DNA of 57,840 bases from Mycobacterium sp. 1274761.0. Its GTDB lineage: Bacteria; Actinomycetota; Actinomycetes; Mycobacteriales; Mycobacteriaceae. Location: positions 1 through 57,840 of the forward strand of contig NZ_LZMC01000049.1 of assembly GCF_001668615.1 (NCBI RefSeq), in the 5' to 3' direction. Every line of letters starts with the position of its first letter. Position 1 is the first letter of the stretch. The position numbers were made by a program, and so were the translations under genes. The notes under the pieces were generated by a model. That model had not been told where the DNA came from. It worked only from the letters and a program-made list of their open reading frames with translations, and ran no database searches. Below, one piece after another: positions 9,622 through 20,639 of this stretch.

Positions 9622-10065
9622 CTATGGAGCGTAGGAGAATCCGCTCGCTGTGACGGCGATGACGAAGATCAGGTACAGCGCGATCAACGCCGTGACCACT
9701 GCGCCGACGATGGTGCCCGCCAACGCCAGACCGTAGCCGTCCTGGCCGGTTCGTCGGCATTCACGCATCGCGATGATGCCCAAAATCAGGCCGGCGATCG
9801 AGGGCAGCCCGCAGAACATCAGGCCTGCCAGCGAGGCGACCAACGCGCCGATCGCCTTGCCGTTGGTTCCGAGCGGCTTACCGGGCCGGTAGGGGTCATA
9901 CGGCGGATAGCCCGGGTAGGTTGCGGCCGGCGGGTAGACCGGAGGCGGCAACGGGGGATAGCCCGTCGGATAGTCGATGGGCGCATAGGGATCCGGCTGT
10001 TGCGGCGCTTCCTCCAACCGCGGGAATTCCCCGCCGCGGTACGGCTGCTCGGGCGGCACGCTCAC
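9622..10065 (-). CDS. DUF4190 proline-rich membrane protein
   Basis: A 147-residue protein: a Pro/Tyr/Gly-rich N-terminal half and two membrane helices (about residues 73-98 and 113-140: ALVASLAGLMFCGLPSIAGL; IVGAVVTALIALYLIFVIAV) separated by the short polar loop MRECRRTGQDGYG, the DUF4190 pattern. No known function. Start GTG 10065 lies 11 bp after the stop of the related upstream gene, with no clear ribosome site in the spacer, which consists of TGACG repeats. Same family as the next gene, so the pair probably arose by duplication. Confidence 0.82.
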   Translation of the reverse strand: MSVPPEQPYRGGEFPRLEEAPQQPDPYAPIDYPTGYPPLPPPVYPPAATYPGYPPYDPYRPGKPLGTNGKAIGALVASLAGLMFCGLPSIAGLILGIIAMRECRRTGQDGYGLALAGTIVGAVVTALIALYLIFVIAVTASGFSYAP

Positions 10066-10076
10066 GTCACGTCACG

Positions 10077-10859
10077 TCAGCCGCTGAGCGCGAACACAGT
10101 CCAGATGACGCTGATGATCAGCGTTGCGACGCCGACGGCGATGCCCGCAATCGCCAGTCCGTGGCCGCCCTGGCGCCGCTCTTTGATCTGGTTGAGGGCG
10201 ACCACCCCGAGGCCGATTCCCACGAGTGACCCGAGCGTGCACAGGATCCCGATCAGCGACGCCACCAGCGACCAGATCGCCAACTGGTTCGTCTCGGGTT
10301 GCGGCTGCCCGTAGCCATCGCCGTACCCACCTGGATAGCCAGTCGGCGAATACGACGGCGGATAACCCGTTGAGCCGCCGTACGGCGAGGGCGGCGGTGG
10401 CGGATAGGACTGTGCGCCGTAGTTCTGCTGTCCGCCGAACGCCGAGGGATCGGGATAGGGCGGGGGATAGCCGGGCTGGGTTCCGGGCTGCTGCACGCCC
10501 GGCGTCGGGTAGCCGGGCGGCGGTGGTGGATAAGCCGGCGATCCGGGATAGGCCTGCGGCTGGTAGCCGCCCTGCTGATACTCCCCGGGCGGCTGGTAGG
10601 TGGGCTGCTGATAACCCGGTTGCTGGTAACCGGGCGCCTGATATCCCGACGGCGGCTCATAACCGCTCGACGGCGGCGTGTACCCCGGCTGAACGAACTG
10701 CTCTGTCGGCGCGGCGGGCGGCGTGAACTGCTCGGTGGCAGCCTGTGGCTGCGACTGCTCGATCGGCGGTGCCTCGTGGGCGCCCGATGACGGCTCCGAC
10801 GCGGCCGAGCCCGAGTCGGATGATGGCGTTTCGGAGGAGTCCCCGCCCGGATTTGTCAT
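10077..10859 (-). CDS. DUF4190 protein with long Pro/Gly/Tyr/Gln-rich repeat domain (Rv1233c-like)
   Basis: A 260-residue protein. Residues 1-40 are acidic and serine-rich; about 55-180 is low-complexity made of short PGYQQP / YxPP / GYPP units; two C-terminal membrane helices (about 185-215 and 230-258) flank a basic loop (IKERRQGGHG), the DUF4190 fold seen in the neighbour. The repeat half is probably cytoplasmic or wall-exposed and may be disordered. ATG 10859 is chosen; another in-frame ATG lies 9 bp upstream. A TANNNT element (TACGCT) 12 bp upstream of the start may be its -10 box. Function unknown. Confidence 0.82.
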   Translation of the reverse strand: MTNPGGDSSETPSSDSGSAASEPSSGAHEAPPIEQSQPQAATEQFTPPAAPTEQFVQPGYTPPSSGYEPPSGYQAPGYQQPGYQQPTYQPPGEYQQGGYQPQAYPGSPAYPPPPPGYPTPGVQQPGTQPGYPPPYPDPSAFGGQQNYGAQSYPPPPPSPYGGSTGYPPSYSPTGYPGGYGDGYGQPQPETNQLAIWSLVASLIGILCTLGSLVGIGLGVVALNQIKERRQGGHGLAIAGIAVGVATLIISVIWTVFALSG

Positions 10860-10989
10860 GCTGTTCAACCTAGCGTATGTGCAGGTACTCGTGGCCGGAG
10901 TGGACGCAGGGCACGAACGCCGGAGCCGAATCGTTGAGGGTTTGTGACCGAAGCAATTCAGGGCACGAACCAGAGGAGAATGAGGACCG

Positions 10990-11517
10990 ATGACCAGTCC
11001 CTTCCAACCCGGACAGACTCCTGGAGCGAGGCCTGGCGCGCCGACGCCAACACCGCGGGGCCCCGGCGCCCTGCCGACCCCGCCGAAGGGGTGGCCGATC
11101 GGCTCGTATCCGACGTACGCGGAAGCGCAGCGCGCGGTGGACTACCTGTCCGATCAGCAATTCCCGGTTCAGCAGGTGACGATCGTCGGCGTCGACCTGA
11201 TGCAGGTCGAACGGGTGACCGGACGGCTCACCTGGCCCAAGGTGCTCGGCGGCGGCGTCATTACCGGCGCCTGGCTGGGTCTGTTCATCGGTCTGCTGCT
11301 GGGATTCTTCAGCGAGAACCCGTGGGCATCGCTGATCACCGGGCTGGTCGCGGGCATCTTCTTCGGCCTGATCACGTCCGCGATTCCCTACGCGATGGCG
11401 CGCGGCACAAGAGATTTCAGCTCCACCTTGCAACTCGTCGCCGGCCGCTACGACGTGCTGTGTGATCCCCAGAACGCCGAGAGGGGCCGGGATCTGCTGG
11501 CGCGCTTGACCATCTAG
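10990..11517 (+). CDS. YflT/general-stress-protein-17M-like membrane protein (Rv1234-like)
   Basis: A 175-residue protein. After a Pro-rich leader (1-35), residues 38-70 (IGSYPTYAEAQRAVDYLSD, VQQVTIVG) match the ferredoxin-like general stress protein 17M domain; two glycine-rich membrane helices follow (about 85-110 and 113-135). Length equals Rv1234. Start ATG 10990 is preceded by AGAGGAGAATGAGG. It is divergent from the DUF4190 pair and upstream of the trehalose transporter but separated by 120 bp with its own promoter candidate. Specific role unknown. Confidence 0.85.
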   Translation: MTSPFQPGQTPGARPGAPTPTPRGPGALPTPPKGWPIGSYPTYAEAQRAVDYLSDQQFPVQQVTIVGVDLMQVERVTGRLTWPKVLGGGVITGAWLGLFIGLLLGFFSENPWASLITGLVAGIFFGLITSAIPYAMARGTRDFSSTLQLVAGRYDVLCDPQNAERGRDLLARLTI

Positions 11518-13949
<2,432 letters not shown>

Positions 13950-13951
13950 CC

Positions 13952-14788
13952 ATGCGCGAACGTGTCGGCGCCGGACGGGCGACGGGCTGGGTGGTCGTCA
14001 ACGTCATCGTGGTGCTGTACGCGCTCTTCCCGGTACTGTGGATTCTCAGCCTGTCGCTCAAGCCGACGTCAACTGTCAAGGACGGCAAGCTGATTCCGTC
14101 GCAGATCACCTTCGACAACTACCGGGGCATCTTCAGGGGAAACATCTTCAGCTCGGCATTGATCAACTCGATCGGTATCGGGCTGATCACCACCGTGATC
14201 GCGGTGATCGTCGGCGGCATGGCGGCCTACGCGGTGGCCCGGTTGGACTTTCCCGGTAAGCGGCTGCTCATTGGCGTGGCGCTGCTGATCGCGATGTTCC
14301 CGCAGATCTCGCTGGTGACCCCGATCTTTAACATCTGGCGCAGTGTCGGGCTGTTCGACACGTGGCCCGGCCTGATCATCCCGTATATAACGTTCGCGCT
14401 GCCGTTGGCCATCTACACGTTGTCGGCGTTCTTCCGGGAGATCCCATGGGATCTGGAGAAGGCGGCGAAAATGGACGGCGCCACGCCGGCGCAGGCATTT
14501 CGCAAGGTCATCGCTCCGCTGGCGGCGCCGGGCATCGTCACCGCCGCAATCCTGGTGTTCATCTTCGCCTGGAACGACCTGCTGTTGGCGCTGTCGCTGA
14601 CGGCCACCCAGCGGGCCATCACCGCGCCGGTGGCGATCGCGAACTTCACCGGCAGTTCGCAATTCGAGGAGCCGACCGGATCGATTGCGGCGGGTGCCAT
14701 GGTGATCACGGTGCCGATCATCATCTTTGTCTTGATTTTCCAACGAAGGATCGTCGCCGGGCTGACGTCCGGTGCGGTGAAGGGATAG
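13952..14788 (+). CDS. sugB: trehalose ABC transporter permease SugB
   Basis: MalG-type permease, 278 residues (M. tuberculosis SugB 274). Six membrane helices; EAA loop [15 protein letters not shown] followed by [12 protein letters not shown] contacts the SugC ATPase. ATG 13952 follows GAGGAGAGGCGC and comes two bases after the sugA stop. A longer open frame extends upstream but runs through sugA in another frame and is not coding. Confidence 0.94.
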   Translation: MRERVGAGRATGWVVVNVIVVLYALFPVLWILSLSLKPTSTVKDGKLIPSQITFDNYRGIFRGNIFSSALINSIGIGLITTVIAVIVGGMAAYAVARLDFPGKRLLIGVALLIAMFPQISLVTPIFNIWRSVGLFDTWPGLIIPYITFALPLAIYTLSAFFREIPWDLEKAAKMDGATPAQAFRKVIAPLAAPGIVTAAILVFIFAWNDLLLALSLTATQRAITAPVAIANFTGSSQFEEPTGSIAAGAMVITVPIIIFVLIFQRRIVAGLTSGAVKG

Positions 14789-14792
14789 TTCG

Positions 14793-15974
14793 ATGGCCGA
14801 GATTGTGTTGGACCGGGTGACAAAGAGTTACCCCGACGGCGCCAACGGTGATCGGCTGGCCGTAAAGGATCTGTCGGTCACCATCGCCGACGGTGAGTTC
14901 ATCATCCTGGTCGGCCCGTCGGGCTGCGGCAAGTCGACGACGCTGAACATGATTGCGGGGCTTGAGGAAATCTCTTCGGGCGAGCTGCGCATCGGCGGCG
15001 AACGGGTGAACGAGAAAGCGCCGAAGGACCGCGACATCGCGATGGTGTTTCAGTCCTATGCGCTCTACCCGCACATGACCGTGCGCCAGAACATCGCGTT
15101 CCCGTTGACGTTGGCCAAGATGAAGAAGGCCGACATCAACGCCAAGGTGGAGGAGACCGCGAAGATCCTCGACCTGACCGGGCTGCTGGACCGCAAACCG
15201 GCGCAGCTGTCGGGCGGCCAGCGTCAGCGCGTCGCGATGGGGCGGGCCATCGTGCGTAATCCCAAGGCGTTCCTGATGGACGAGCCGCTGTCGAACCTCG
15301 ACGCGAAGCTGCGCGTGCAGATGCGCGCAGAGATCGCGCGTCTGCAGAATCGGTTGGGCACCACCACGGTCTACGTGACGCACGATCAGACCGAGGCGAT
15401 GACCCTCGGCGACCGTGTTGTCGTCCTGCGGGCCGGCGTAGCCCAGCAGATCGGCACGCCCGAGGAGCTGTATGCGAAGCCGGCCAACCTGTTCGTCGCC
15501 GGGTTCATCGGATCGCCCGCGATGAACTTCTTCCCGGCGACGTTGACCGATCTCGGCGTCAAGCTGCCGTTCGGGGAAGTCATGTTCACCCAGGAAACCC
15601 AGGACGTGCTCGCGCAGCACAACAAGCCCAACAACATCATCGTGGGCATTCGGCCCGAACACATCGACGACGCCTCGCTGATCGACACCTACGCACGCAT
15701 CCGCGCGGTGACGTTCGAAGTGACCGTCGATTTCGTTGAATCGCTGGGCGCCGACAAGTACATCCACTTCAAGACCGAGGGTGCGGGAGCGCACGCGGCG
15801 CAGCTGGCGGAGCTGGCCGCCGATTCCGGGGTCGGGGAAAACGAGTTCGTGGCACGGGTTTCCACCGAATCGAAGGTGACGCCGGGTCAGACGGTCGAGC
15901 TGGCCGCCGACACTACCAAGCTGGTCCTGTTCGACGCCGACACCGGCGCCAACCTGAGCATCCCACCGGAGTGA
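14793..15974 (+). CDS. sugC: trehalose ABC transporter ATPase SugC
   Basis: Energy-coupling subunit of the CUT1/MalK class, 393 residues. Walker [10 protein letters not shown] (about 43-51), Q-loop [10 protein letters not shown], signature LSGGQRQR, Walker [13 protein letters not shown], switch histidine YVTHDQTEA, then a C-terminal OB-type regulatory domain (about 240-390). Its last bases form a GTGA overlap with the following suppressor-of-fused gene, so that gene is part of the operon. Confidence 0.96.
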   Translation: MAEIVLDRVTKSYPDGANGDRLAVKDLSVTIADGEFIILVGPSGCGKSTTLNMIAGLEEISSGELRIGGERVNEKAPKDRDIAMVFQSYALYPHMTVRQNIAFPLTLAKMKKADINAKVEETAKILDLTGLLDRKPAQLSGGQRQRVAMGRAIVRNPKAFLMDEPLSNLDAKLRVQMRAEIARLQNRLGTTTVYVTHDQTEAMTLGDRVVVLRAGVAQQIGTPEELYAKPANLFVAGFIGSPAMNFFPATLTDLGVKLPFGEVMFTQETQDVLAQHNKPNNIIVGIRPEHIDDASLIDTYARIRAVTFEVTVDFVESLGADKYIHFKTEGAGAHAAQLAELAADSGVGENEFVARVSTESKVTPGQTVELAADTTKLVLFDADTGANLSIPPE

Positions 15975-16561
15975 GCGACGTCCTCGCAGCCGTCCGCGTC
16001 CACCTGCGCGCGCATTTCGACGCCGAACCCGACGCCGCCAGCGTGACGTTCCTGGGCACGCAGTCGTTCGACGTGCTGCGGTTCGGGCCCGACGATCGTC
16101 CCGGGCTGGAGGGCGTCGTTCACTATGTGTCCCTTGGCTGTTCGCGCGAGCCGATGACCGACCCGGCCGAGCTGGTCGCCGATCCGGTCCGCGGCCCACG
16201 CGCGGAGGTGGTGGTCTCCTTGCGTGGGCCGACGCCGACCGGTCTGGCCCGAAGCGTGGCCGTGGTCGCCGCCGCCCCCGCCGTCGAGGGGCTGGTGCTG
16301 GTGCCCGACGCGTTGGTCGACCTGGGCACGCCGTTGTGGAGCGGCGCCCCGTTCACCGCGTTTCTGTTGGGCCGCAGCGACATTGCTGACGTCGCGCTGC
16401 CCGCGCCCTACGATCCCGTCGCAGTGCTCTCCGCAACCCCGATCACCGCCACGGAGGCGGCGTGGGTGCGGCTCAAGGGTGCCGAGGCGATGCGTGAGGC
16501 GTGGCAGACCGACGGGGTGGACGTGCTGGACCCGGCCCGGCGGGCGTCGTCACCCAGTTGA
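15971..16561 (+). CDS. suppressor-of-fused (SUFU) domain protein
   Basis: A 196-residue soluble protein resembling the bacterial SUFU family: N-terminal [18 protein letters not shown] region, [35 protein letters not shown] and the C-terminal [17 protein letters not shown] segment ([16 protein letters not shown]). In bacteria such domains are often immunity or partner proteins; a role in trehalose import is not established. The GTG start overlaps the sugC stop by 4 bp. It is absent between sugC and corA in M. tuberculosis as I remember that locus. A 59-bp palindrome begins 3 bp after the stop. Confidence 0.8.
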   Translation: MSDVLAAVRVHLRAHFDAEPDAASVTFLGTQSFDVLRFGPDDRPGLEGVVHYVSLGCSREPMTDPAELVADPVRGPRAEVVVSLRGPTPTGLARSVAVVAAAPAVEGLVLVPDALVDLGTPLWSGAPFTAFLLGRSDIADVALPAPYDPVAVLSATPITATEAAWVRLKGAEAMREAWQTDGVDVLDPARRASSPS

Positions 16562-16566
16562 TAACC

Positions 16567-16625
16567 GCGAAACGGAATTCCAGCACCCAAAGTGCGAGTA
16601 GCGACGTGCTGGAATATCGTTTCGC
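16567..16625. repeat. 59-bp dispersed palindromic element, copy 2
   Basis: Left arm 16567-16586 is the exact consensus GCGAAACGGAATTCCAGCAC; right arm 16606-16625 is its reverse complement with two changes; the 19-nt loop is CCAAAGTGCGAGTAGCGAC. An extra CC/GG pair extends the stem. It occupies the whole gap between the convergent SUFU and corA genes. Confidence 0.88.
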
Positions 16626-16629
16626 GGAG

Positions 16630-17733
16630 CTAGAGCCAGTTGTTCCGCCGGAACGTGCGATGCAGCAGCAGGCAGACGCAGGCCATCAGCGTCAGCACGG
16701 CGGGGTAACCCCACGTCCACGTCAGCTCCGGCATGTGCTCGAAATTCATGCCGTAGATACCGGCGATCGCGGTGGGCACGGCGGCGATCGCCACCCACGC
16801 CGAGATCTTGCGCATGTCGACGTTCTGCTGCATCGCGACCTTTCCGAGCGCGGCCTGCACCAGCGAGCTGAGCATGTCGTCGTAGCTGGTGATCCGGTCG
16901 GACGCCTGAATGTTGTGGTCGAGCACGTCGCGCATGTAGCGCCGCACCTCGACCGAGATCAGGTCATTGTGATCGGTGCCGATCCGTTGCAGGCCCAGCG
17001 TCAGCGGCGCGACCGCCCTGCGCAATTCCACGACTTCCCGCTTGAGCAGGTAGATGCATTCGATGTTGGTCTGGGTCAACGGCGAGAAGACGTCCTCTTC
17101 CATCGCGTCGATGTCGGTCTCGATCAGATCGGTGACGTCGAGGTAGCCGTCGACGACGTGGTCGGCGATGGCGTGCATCACCGCATAGGGGCCGAGCTTG
17201 AGCGTGGCGGGTGAGGCGTCAAGCCGCTTGCGCACCTCCGCCAGCCCGCTGTGCTCGCCATGGCGGACGGTGACCACGAAGTCGGCGCCGACGAAAATCA
17301 TGATCTCGCCGGTCTCGACGATCTCGCGGGCCAGCGCCACCGACTCGTGTTCCACGTAGTTGACCGTCTTGAGGACCAGAAACAGCGTCTTGTCGTAGCG
17401 CTCTAGCTTCGGTCGCTGATGGGCATGCACGGCGTCCTCGACGGCCAGTTCGTGCAGGCCGAACACATCGGCGACGGCCTGCATCTGGTGTTCGTCGGGC
17501 TCGTGCAGGCCGATCCACACGAAGGCGTCGTTGCCGGCGGCTTCCAGCTCGTGCACCTTCTTCAGCGCAGCGGCGTGGGTGTATTTGCCCGGCAGCCGCT
17601 TTCCGTCGGCGTAGACACCGCAATCGACCATGGCCCGCGCGACGGGAACGTGAATCGACTTGGGATCGGGATGGGAGTGTTTGGTCCGCACCGGTCGAAG
17701 GGCGGGAGGTAGTGCGCCACGGAACGACGGCAT
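16630..17733 (-). CDS. corA: CorA-family magnesium/cobalt transporter
   Basis: Pentameric divalent-cation channel. The 367-residue protein has a long cytoplasmic domain and two C-terminal membrane helices; the first ends in the selectivity motif GMN (GIYGMNFEHMPEL), followed by WTWGYPAVLTLMACVCLLL. Equivalent to Rv1239c (366 residues). ATG 17733 has an AGGAGGTG site eight bases upstream; an upstream GTG is less likely. Convergent with the SUFU gene. Confidence 0.94.
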   Translation of the reverse strand: MPSFRGALPPALRPVRTKHSHPDPKSIHVPVARAMVDCGVYADGKRLPGKYTHAAALKKVHELEAAGNDAFVWIGLHEPDEHQMQAVADVFGLHELAVEDAVHAHQRPKLERYDKTLFLVLKTVNYVEHESVALAREIVETGEIMIFVGADFVVTVRHGEHSGLAEVRKRLDASPATLKLGPYAVMHAIADHVVDGYLDVTDLIETDIDAMEEDVFSPLTQTNIECIYLLKREVVELRRAVAPLTLGLQRIGTDHNDLISVEVRRYMRDVLDHNIQASDRITSYDDMLSSLVQAALGKVAMQQNVDMRKISAWVAIAAVPTAIAGIYGMNFEHMPELTWTWGYPAVLTLMACVCLLLHRTFRRNNWL

Positions 17734-17807
17734 AGGAACACCTCCTGCCACGCCGAGACACCTGCGGCGGCCAATGCTACGCGGTCAACGCGGAAGCGGA
17801 CTGCGGG

Positions 17808-19004
17808 TCAGGCCGCGAGCCGCACCGGCAGTTGCTTGAGCGTGTTGTTCAGATTGCTTTGGATGCGCACTGGATCGCCGGTCAGCTCGAATGTGCCGAA
17901 CGCGTCGAGCAATTCTTCGAAGAACACCCTGCCTTCCAGTCGAGCCAGGTGGACGCCGAGACAGAAGTGACTGCCGATACCGAAGGACAGGTGCGGGTTG
18001 GGGTGGCGATGGATGTCGAATCGCTGCGGCTCGGTGAACACCTCTTCATCCCGGTTAGCGGACGTGTAGTACATCGCCACCTTGTCGCCGGCGGCAATGC
18101 GTGCACCCGAGAGTTCGACGTCGACGAGTGCTGTGCGCCGGAAGTAGTGCAACGGATTGTCGTATCGGATGATCTCCTCGACGGCGCCGGGGATCAGCGA
18201 GCGGTCGGCGCGGAGTTCTGCCAGCTGATCGGGATGGCGCATCAGGGTGAGCAAGCCGCAGCCGAGCATTCCTTTGGTGGTGTCATTGCCCGCCGTGACG
18301 AGTTGCACGAAGAAGCTGCCGAAGTCGATGTCACTCATGGGCTGGCCGCCGAAGTCGGCGTCGAGTATCGCGCTCGTCAGATCGTCGGTGTGCGGACCGC
18401 TGCGCCGGTTCGCCGCCAGTTCGATCGCGTATAGAGCCATCTCCATTGTGGCCGCTTGAGCGTCGGCGATGTCGGGGTCCTGGCTGGATGTGTTGCGTTC
18501 GGCGAGCTCGTGAAGGTGAGCCCAATCCTGTTGCGGCAGCCCGAACAACTCGCCGATCACCCGCGTCGGCAGCGGTGAGGCCACCTCGTGAACGAAGTCG
18601 ACTTCCCCACGCTCTCTCGCTTCGGCCATGATCGTTCGGCAGATCTCGCGCACCCGACCCTCGATCGTGTTGATGACCCGGGCCCGGAAATGAAGCGAAA
18701 GTGGAGTGCGGTGTGTCGTGTGCACCGGCGGATCCATCGCCAAAAGCATGTTGCGCATCATCGCCAGGTTCTCGGGGGAGAGGTTCTCGACGACGACGCC
18801 GCCTTCGCTCGCCGAGAAGATGTCGGTGTGGCGCGCCACGTAGCAGACGTCGGCGTGCCGCAAGACCGCCCAGAAGCCGGGCTGTCCGTCCATCGGCTGC
18901 CAGTGCACGGGATCGGTCCGTCGCAAGACCGCTAACGCCTCGTGGGGCGGCCCGTCTGCGAACGCGCGGGCGCTCGCGAGGTCGACCACCGCTGCGCTGG
19001 ACAC
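17808..19004 (-). CDS. cytochrome P450 monooxygenase
   Basis: Full-length P450 of about 398 residues. I-helix oxygen-binding motif TAGNDTT, K-helix ExxR (EEIIRY), and the heme-binding loop FGIGSHFCLGVHLA with the thiolate cysteine. The RRTALVDVELSG and SANRDEEVF segments resemble mycobacterial CYP124/125/142-type enzymes that oxidise lipids or sterols, but the family cannot be assigned. GTG 19004 follows one base after the stop of the upstream cupin gene (TGAGGTG), so the two are co-translated. Ferredoxin and reductase partners are not nearby. Confidence 0.88.
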   Translation of the reverse strand: MSSAAVVDLASARAFADGPPHEALAVLRRTDPVHWQPMDGQPGFWAVLRHADVCYVARHTDIFSASEGGVVVENLSPENLAMMRNMLLAMDPPVHTTHRTPLSLHFRARVINTIEGRVREICRTIMAEARERGEVDFVHEVASPLPTRVIGELFGLPQQDWAHLHELAERNTSSQDPDIADAQAATMEMALYAIELAANRRSGPHTDDLTSAILDADFGGQPMSDIDFGSFFVQLVTAGNDTTKGMLGCGLLTLMRHPDQLAELRADRSLIPGAVEEIIRYDNPLHYFRRTALVDVELSGARIAAGDKVAMYYTSANRDEEVFTEPQRFDIHRHPNPHLSFGIGSHFCLGVHLARLEGRVFFEELLDAFGTFELTGDPVRIQSNLNNTLKQLPVRLAA

Positions 19005-19005
19005 C

Positions 19006-19461
19006 TCAACCCACCAGCACGCTCGGCCGCGGGAGACCCTCGGCCTCACACAGCATGCGGTAAGCCGCCAGGGTGAGGGCCCCGTCGACGACGCTTTCGA
19101 CGTTGCCCTCCGCGTCGAGGTTCAGGTTGGCCCCATACATCTGGAACCAGACGTGGGTGTCGTCCTCGAGCACCTGCAACGTGTGCACCGATCCCGCGGG
19201 CTCATAGAGGAACGACCCTGCGCGGTTGACGTAGTCGTACTCCTTATATTTCCAGGCCCCTGAGGTGGTGTAGGCGTATACCGGTCCGGTGTGCTTGTGG
19301 CGTTGCACTTCGTAACTGGCCTGGAAGATGTTCTCCACGATCCAGAGGCCTTCGGCCTCCTTGACCTGAATCACCTTGAGCTTCGAGCCGTCGCCGATGT
19401 CGACGAACGGGAGTTCCTCGGCGCCGATGTGGACTGCCTTGGGCATGTCGACTGTCAGCAT
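19006..19461 (-). CDS. 2,4'-dihydroxyacetophenone-dioxygenase-family cupin
   Basis: A 151-residue single-domain cupin. Probable metal ligands H55 and H57 (RHKHTGP) and H93 (EPAGSVHTL), with E87 nearby, as in the iron enzyme that cleaves 2,4'-dihydroxyacetophenone to 4-hydroxybenzoate and formate. Other members of this family have unknown substrates. GAGAGG lies nine bases before ATG 19461. It is divergent from mdh and directly followed by a P450, suggesting a two-gene oxidative pathway for an aromatic or ketone compound (inference). Confidence 0.75.
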   Translation of the reverse strand: MLTVDMPKAVHIGAEELPFVDIGDGSKLKVIQVKEAEGLWIVENIFQASYEVQRHKHTGPVYAYTTSGAWKYKEYDYVNRAGSFLYEPAGSVHTLQVLEDDTHVWFQMYGANLNLDAEGNVESVVDGALTLAAYRMLCEAEGLPRPSVLVG

Positions 19462-19537
19462 GTCGGCCGCCTCTCGTCGGATGATGTGGGTGCGCTAGTT
19501 TCGTCGCGGACCATTGTCTTCCCAAGGAGCCTTCGAC

Positions 19538-20527
19538 GTGAGCACTTCTCCACTAAAGGTGGCGGTCACCGGTGCCGCCGGCCAGATCGGCTACAGCCTG
19601 CTGTTCCGCCTGGCGAGCGGCTCGTTGCTGGGGCCGGACCGTCCGATCGAGCTGCGCCTGCTCGAGATCGAGCCGGCTCTCAAAGCGCTAGAGGGTGTCG
19701 TGATGGAGCTCGACGACTGCGCGTTCCCGCTGCTGTCCGGCGTGGAGATCGGCGCGGATGCCAACAAGGTCTTCGACGGCGCGAACCTCGCGCTGCTCGT
19801 CGGTGCGCGGCCCCGCGGCCCGGGTATGGAGCGCAGCGATCTGCTGGAGGCCAACGGCGCGATCTTCACCGCACAGGGCAAGGCCCTCAACGAGGTGGCC
19901 GCCGACGACATCCGCATCGGCGTGACTGGTAACCCGGCCAACACCAACGCGCTCATCGCGATGAGCAACGCGCCCGACATCCCCAAGGAGCGGTTCTCGG
20001 CGCTGACCCGCCTGGACCACAACCGGGCGATCAGCCAGCTGGCCCGCAAGACCGGCGCCAAGGTCACCGACATCAAGAAGATGACGATCTGGGGCAACCA
20101 CTCGGCCACGCAGTACCCCGATTTGTTCCACGCCGAGGTCGGCGGACGCAACGCCGCGGAGGTCGTCAACGACCAGGACTGGATCGAGAACGACTTCATC
20201 CCGACTGTCGCCAAGCGCGGCGCGGCGATCATCGACGCCCGCGGCGCCTCGTCAGCCGCGTCGGCGGCATCGGCGACCACCGACGCCGCCCGCGACTGGC
20301 TGCTCGGCAGCCCCGAGGGCGACTGGGTATCGATGGCCGTGATCTCCGACGGCAGCTACGGCGTGCCGGAGGGCATCATCTCCTCGTTCCCGGTGACGAC
20401 CAAGGATGGCAATTGGAGCATCGTGGGCGGGCTGGAGATCGACGACTTCTCCCGGAGCCGCATCGACAAGACCACCGCGGAACTGGTCGACGAGCGCAAG
20501 GCCGTGACGGACCTCGGCCTGATCTAG
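19538..20527 (+). CDS. mdh: malate dehydrogenase
   Basis: NAD-dependent malate to oxaloacetate step of the TCA cycle. The 329-residue protein (same length as Rv1240) has the dinucleotide motif [11 protein letters not shown] near the N-terminus, substrate arginines in [26 protein letters not shown] with the catalytic aspartate, and the catalytic histidine in [14 protein letters not shown] 19538 is preceded by AAGGAG at eight bases. A long inverted repeat follows the stop. Confidence 0.97.
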   Translation: MSTSPLKVAVTGAAGQIGYSLLFRLASGSLLGPDRPIELRLLEIEPALKALEGVVMELDDCAFPLLSGVEIGADANKVFDGANLALLVGARPRGPGMERSDLLEANGAIFTAQGKALNEVAADDIRIGVTGNPANTNALIAMSNAPDIPKERFSALTRLDHNRAISQLARKTGAKVTDIKKMTIWGNHSATQYPDLFHAEVGGRNAAEVVNDQDWIENDFIPTVAKRGAAIIDARGASSAASAASATTDAARDWLLGSPEGDWVSMAVISDGSYGVPEGIISSFPVTTKDGNWSIVGGLEIDDFSRSRIDKTTAELVDERKAVTDLGLI

Positions 20528-20535
20528 CCGCCGTC

Positions 20536-20582
20536 TGTGAATCTGACGACGAAAATCCGCATGAACCGTCGTGGAATTCACA
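20536..20582. terminator. inverted repeat after mdh, candidate terminator
   Basis: TGTGAAT...ATTCACA outer arms and ACGACG...CGTCGT inner arms, separated by symmetric 3-nt internal loops, enclose a 15-nt loop. It lies 9 bp after the mdh stop. No T tract follows, as is common for mycobacterial terminators. Confidence 0.55.
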
Positions 20583-20603
20583 ATCGACGCTTGGGGGGAC
20601 GAT

Positions 20604-20632
20604 TAGGTTACCTACCAGTTCGTCGCTACCCT
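20604..20632 (+). promoter_or_regulatory. leaderless promoter and palindrome for malic enzyme
   Basis: TACCCT (20627-20632) is a TANNNT -10 box located 7 bp before the GTG at 20640, the spacing of leaderless mycobacterial transcripts. The -35 region contains the perfect palindrome TAGGT-T-ACCTA (20604-20614), a possible regulator site. Confidence 0.5.
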
Positions 20633-20639
20633 GAGGGCC

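Noticed and set aside
10240..10720. Tandem-repeat DNA in the DUF4190 gene as a possible mobile or CRISPR-like array
   Set aside because: The repetition reflects codons for short PGYQ/YPP units in a low-complexity protein; units are not regular and no spacers exist.
20536..20582. mdh inverted repeat as a fourth copy of the 59-bp element
   Set aside because: Arm sequence, loop length and core differ; only the general hairpin shape is shared.
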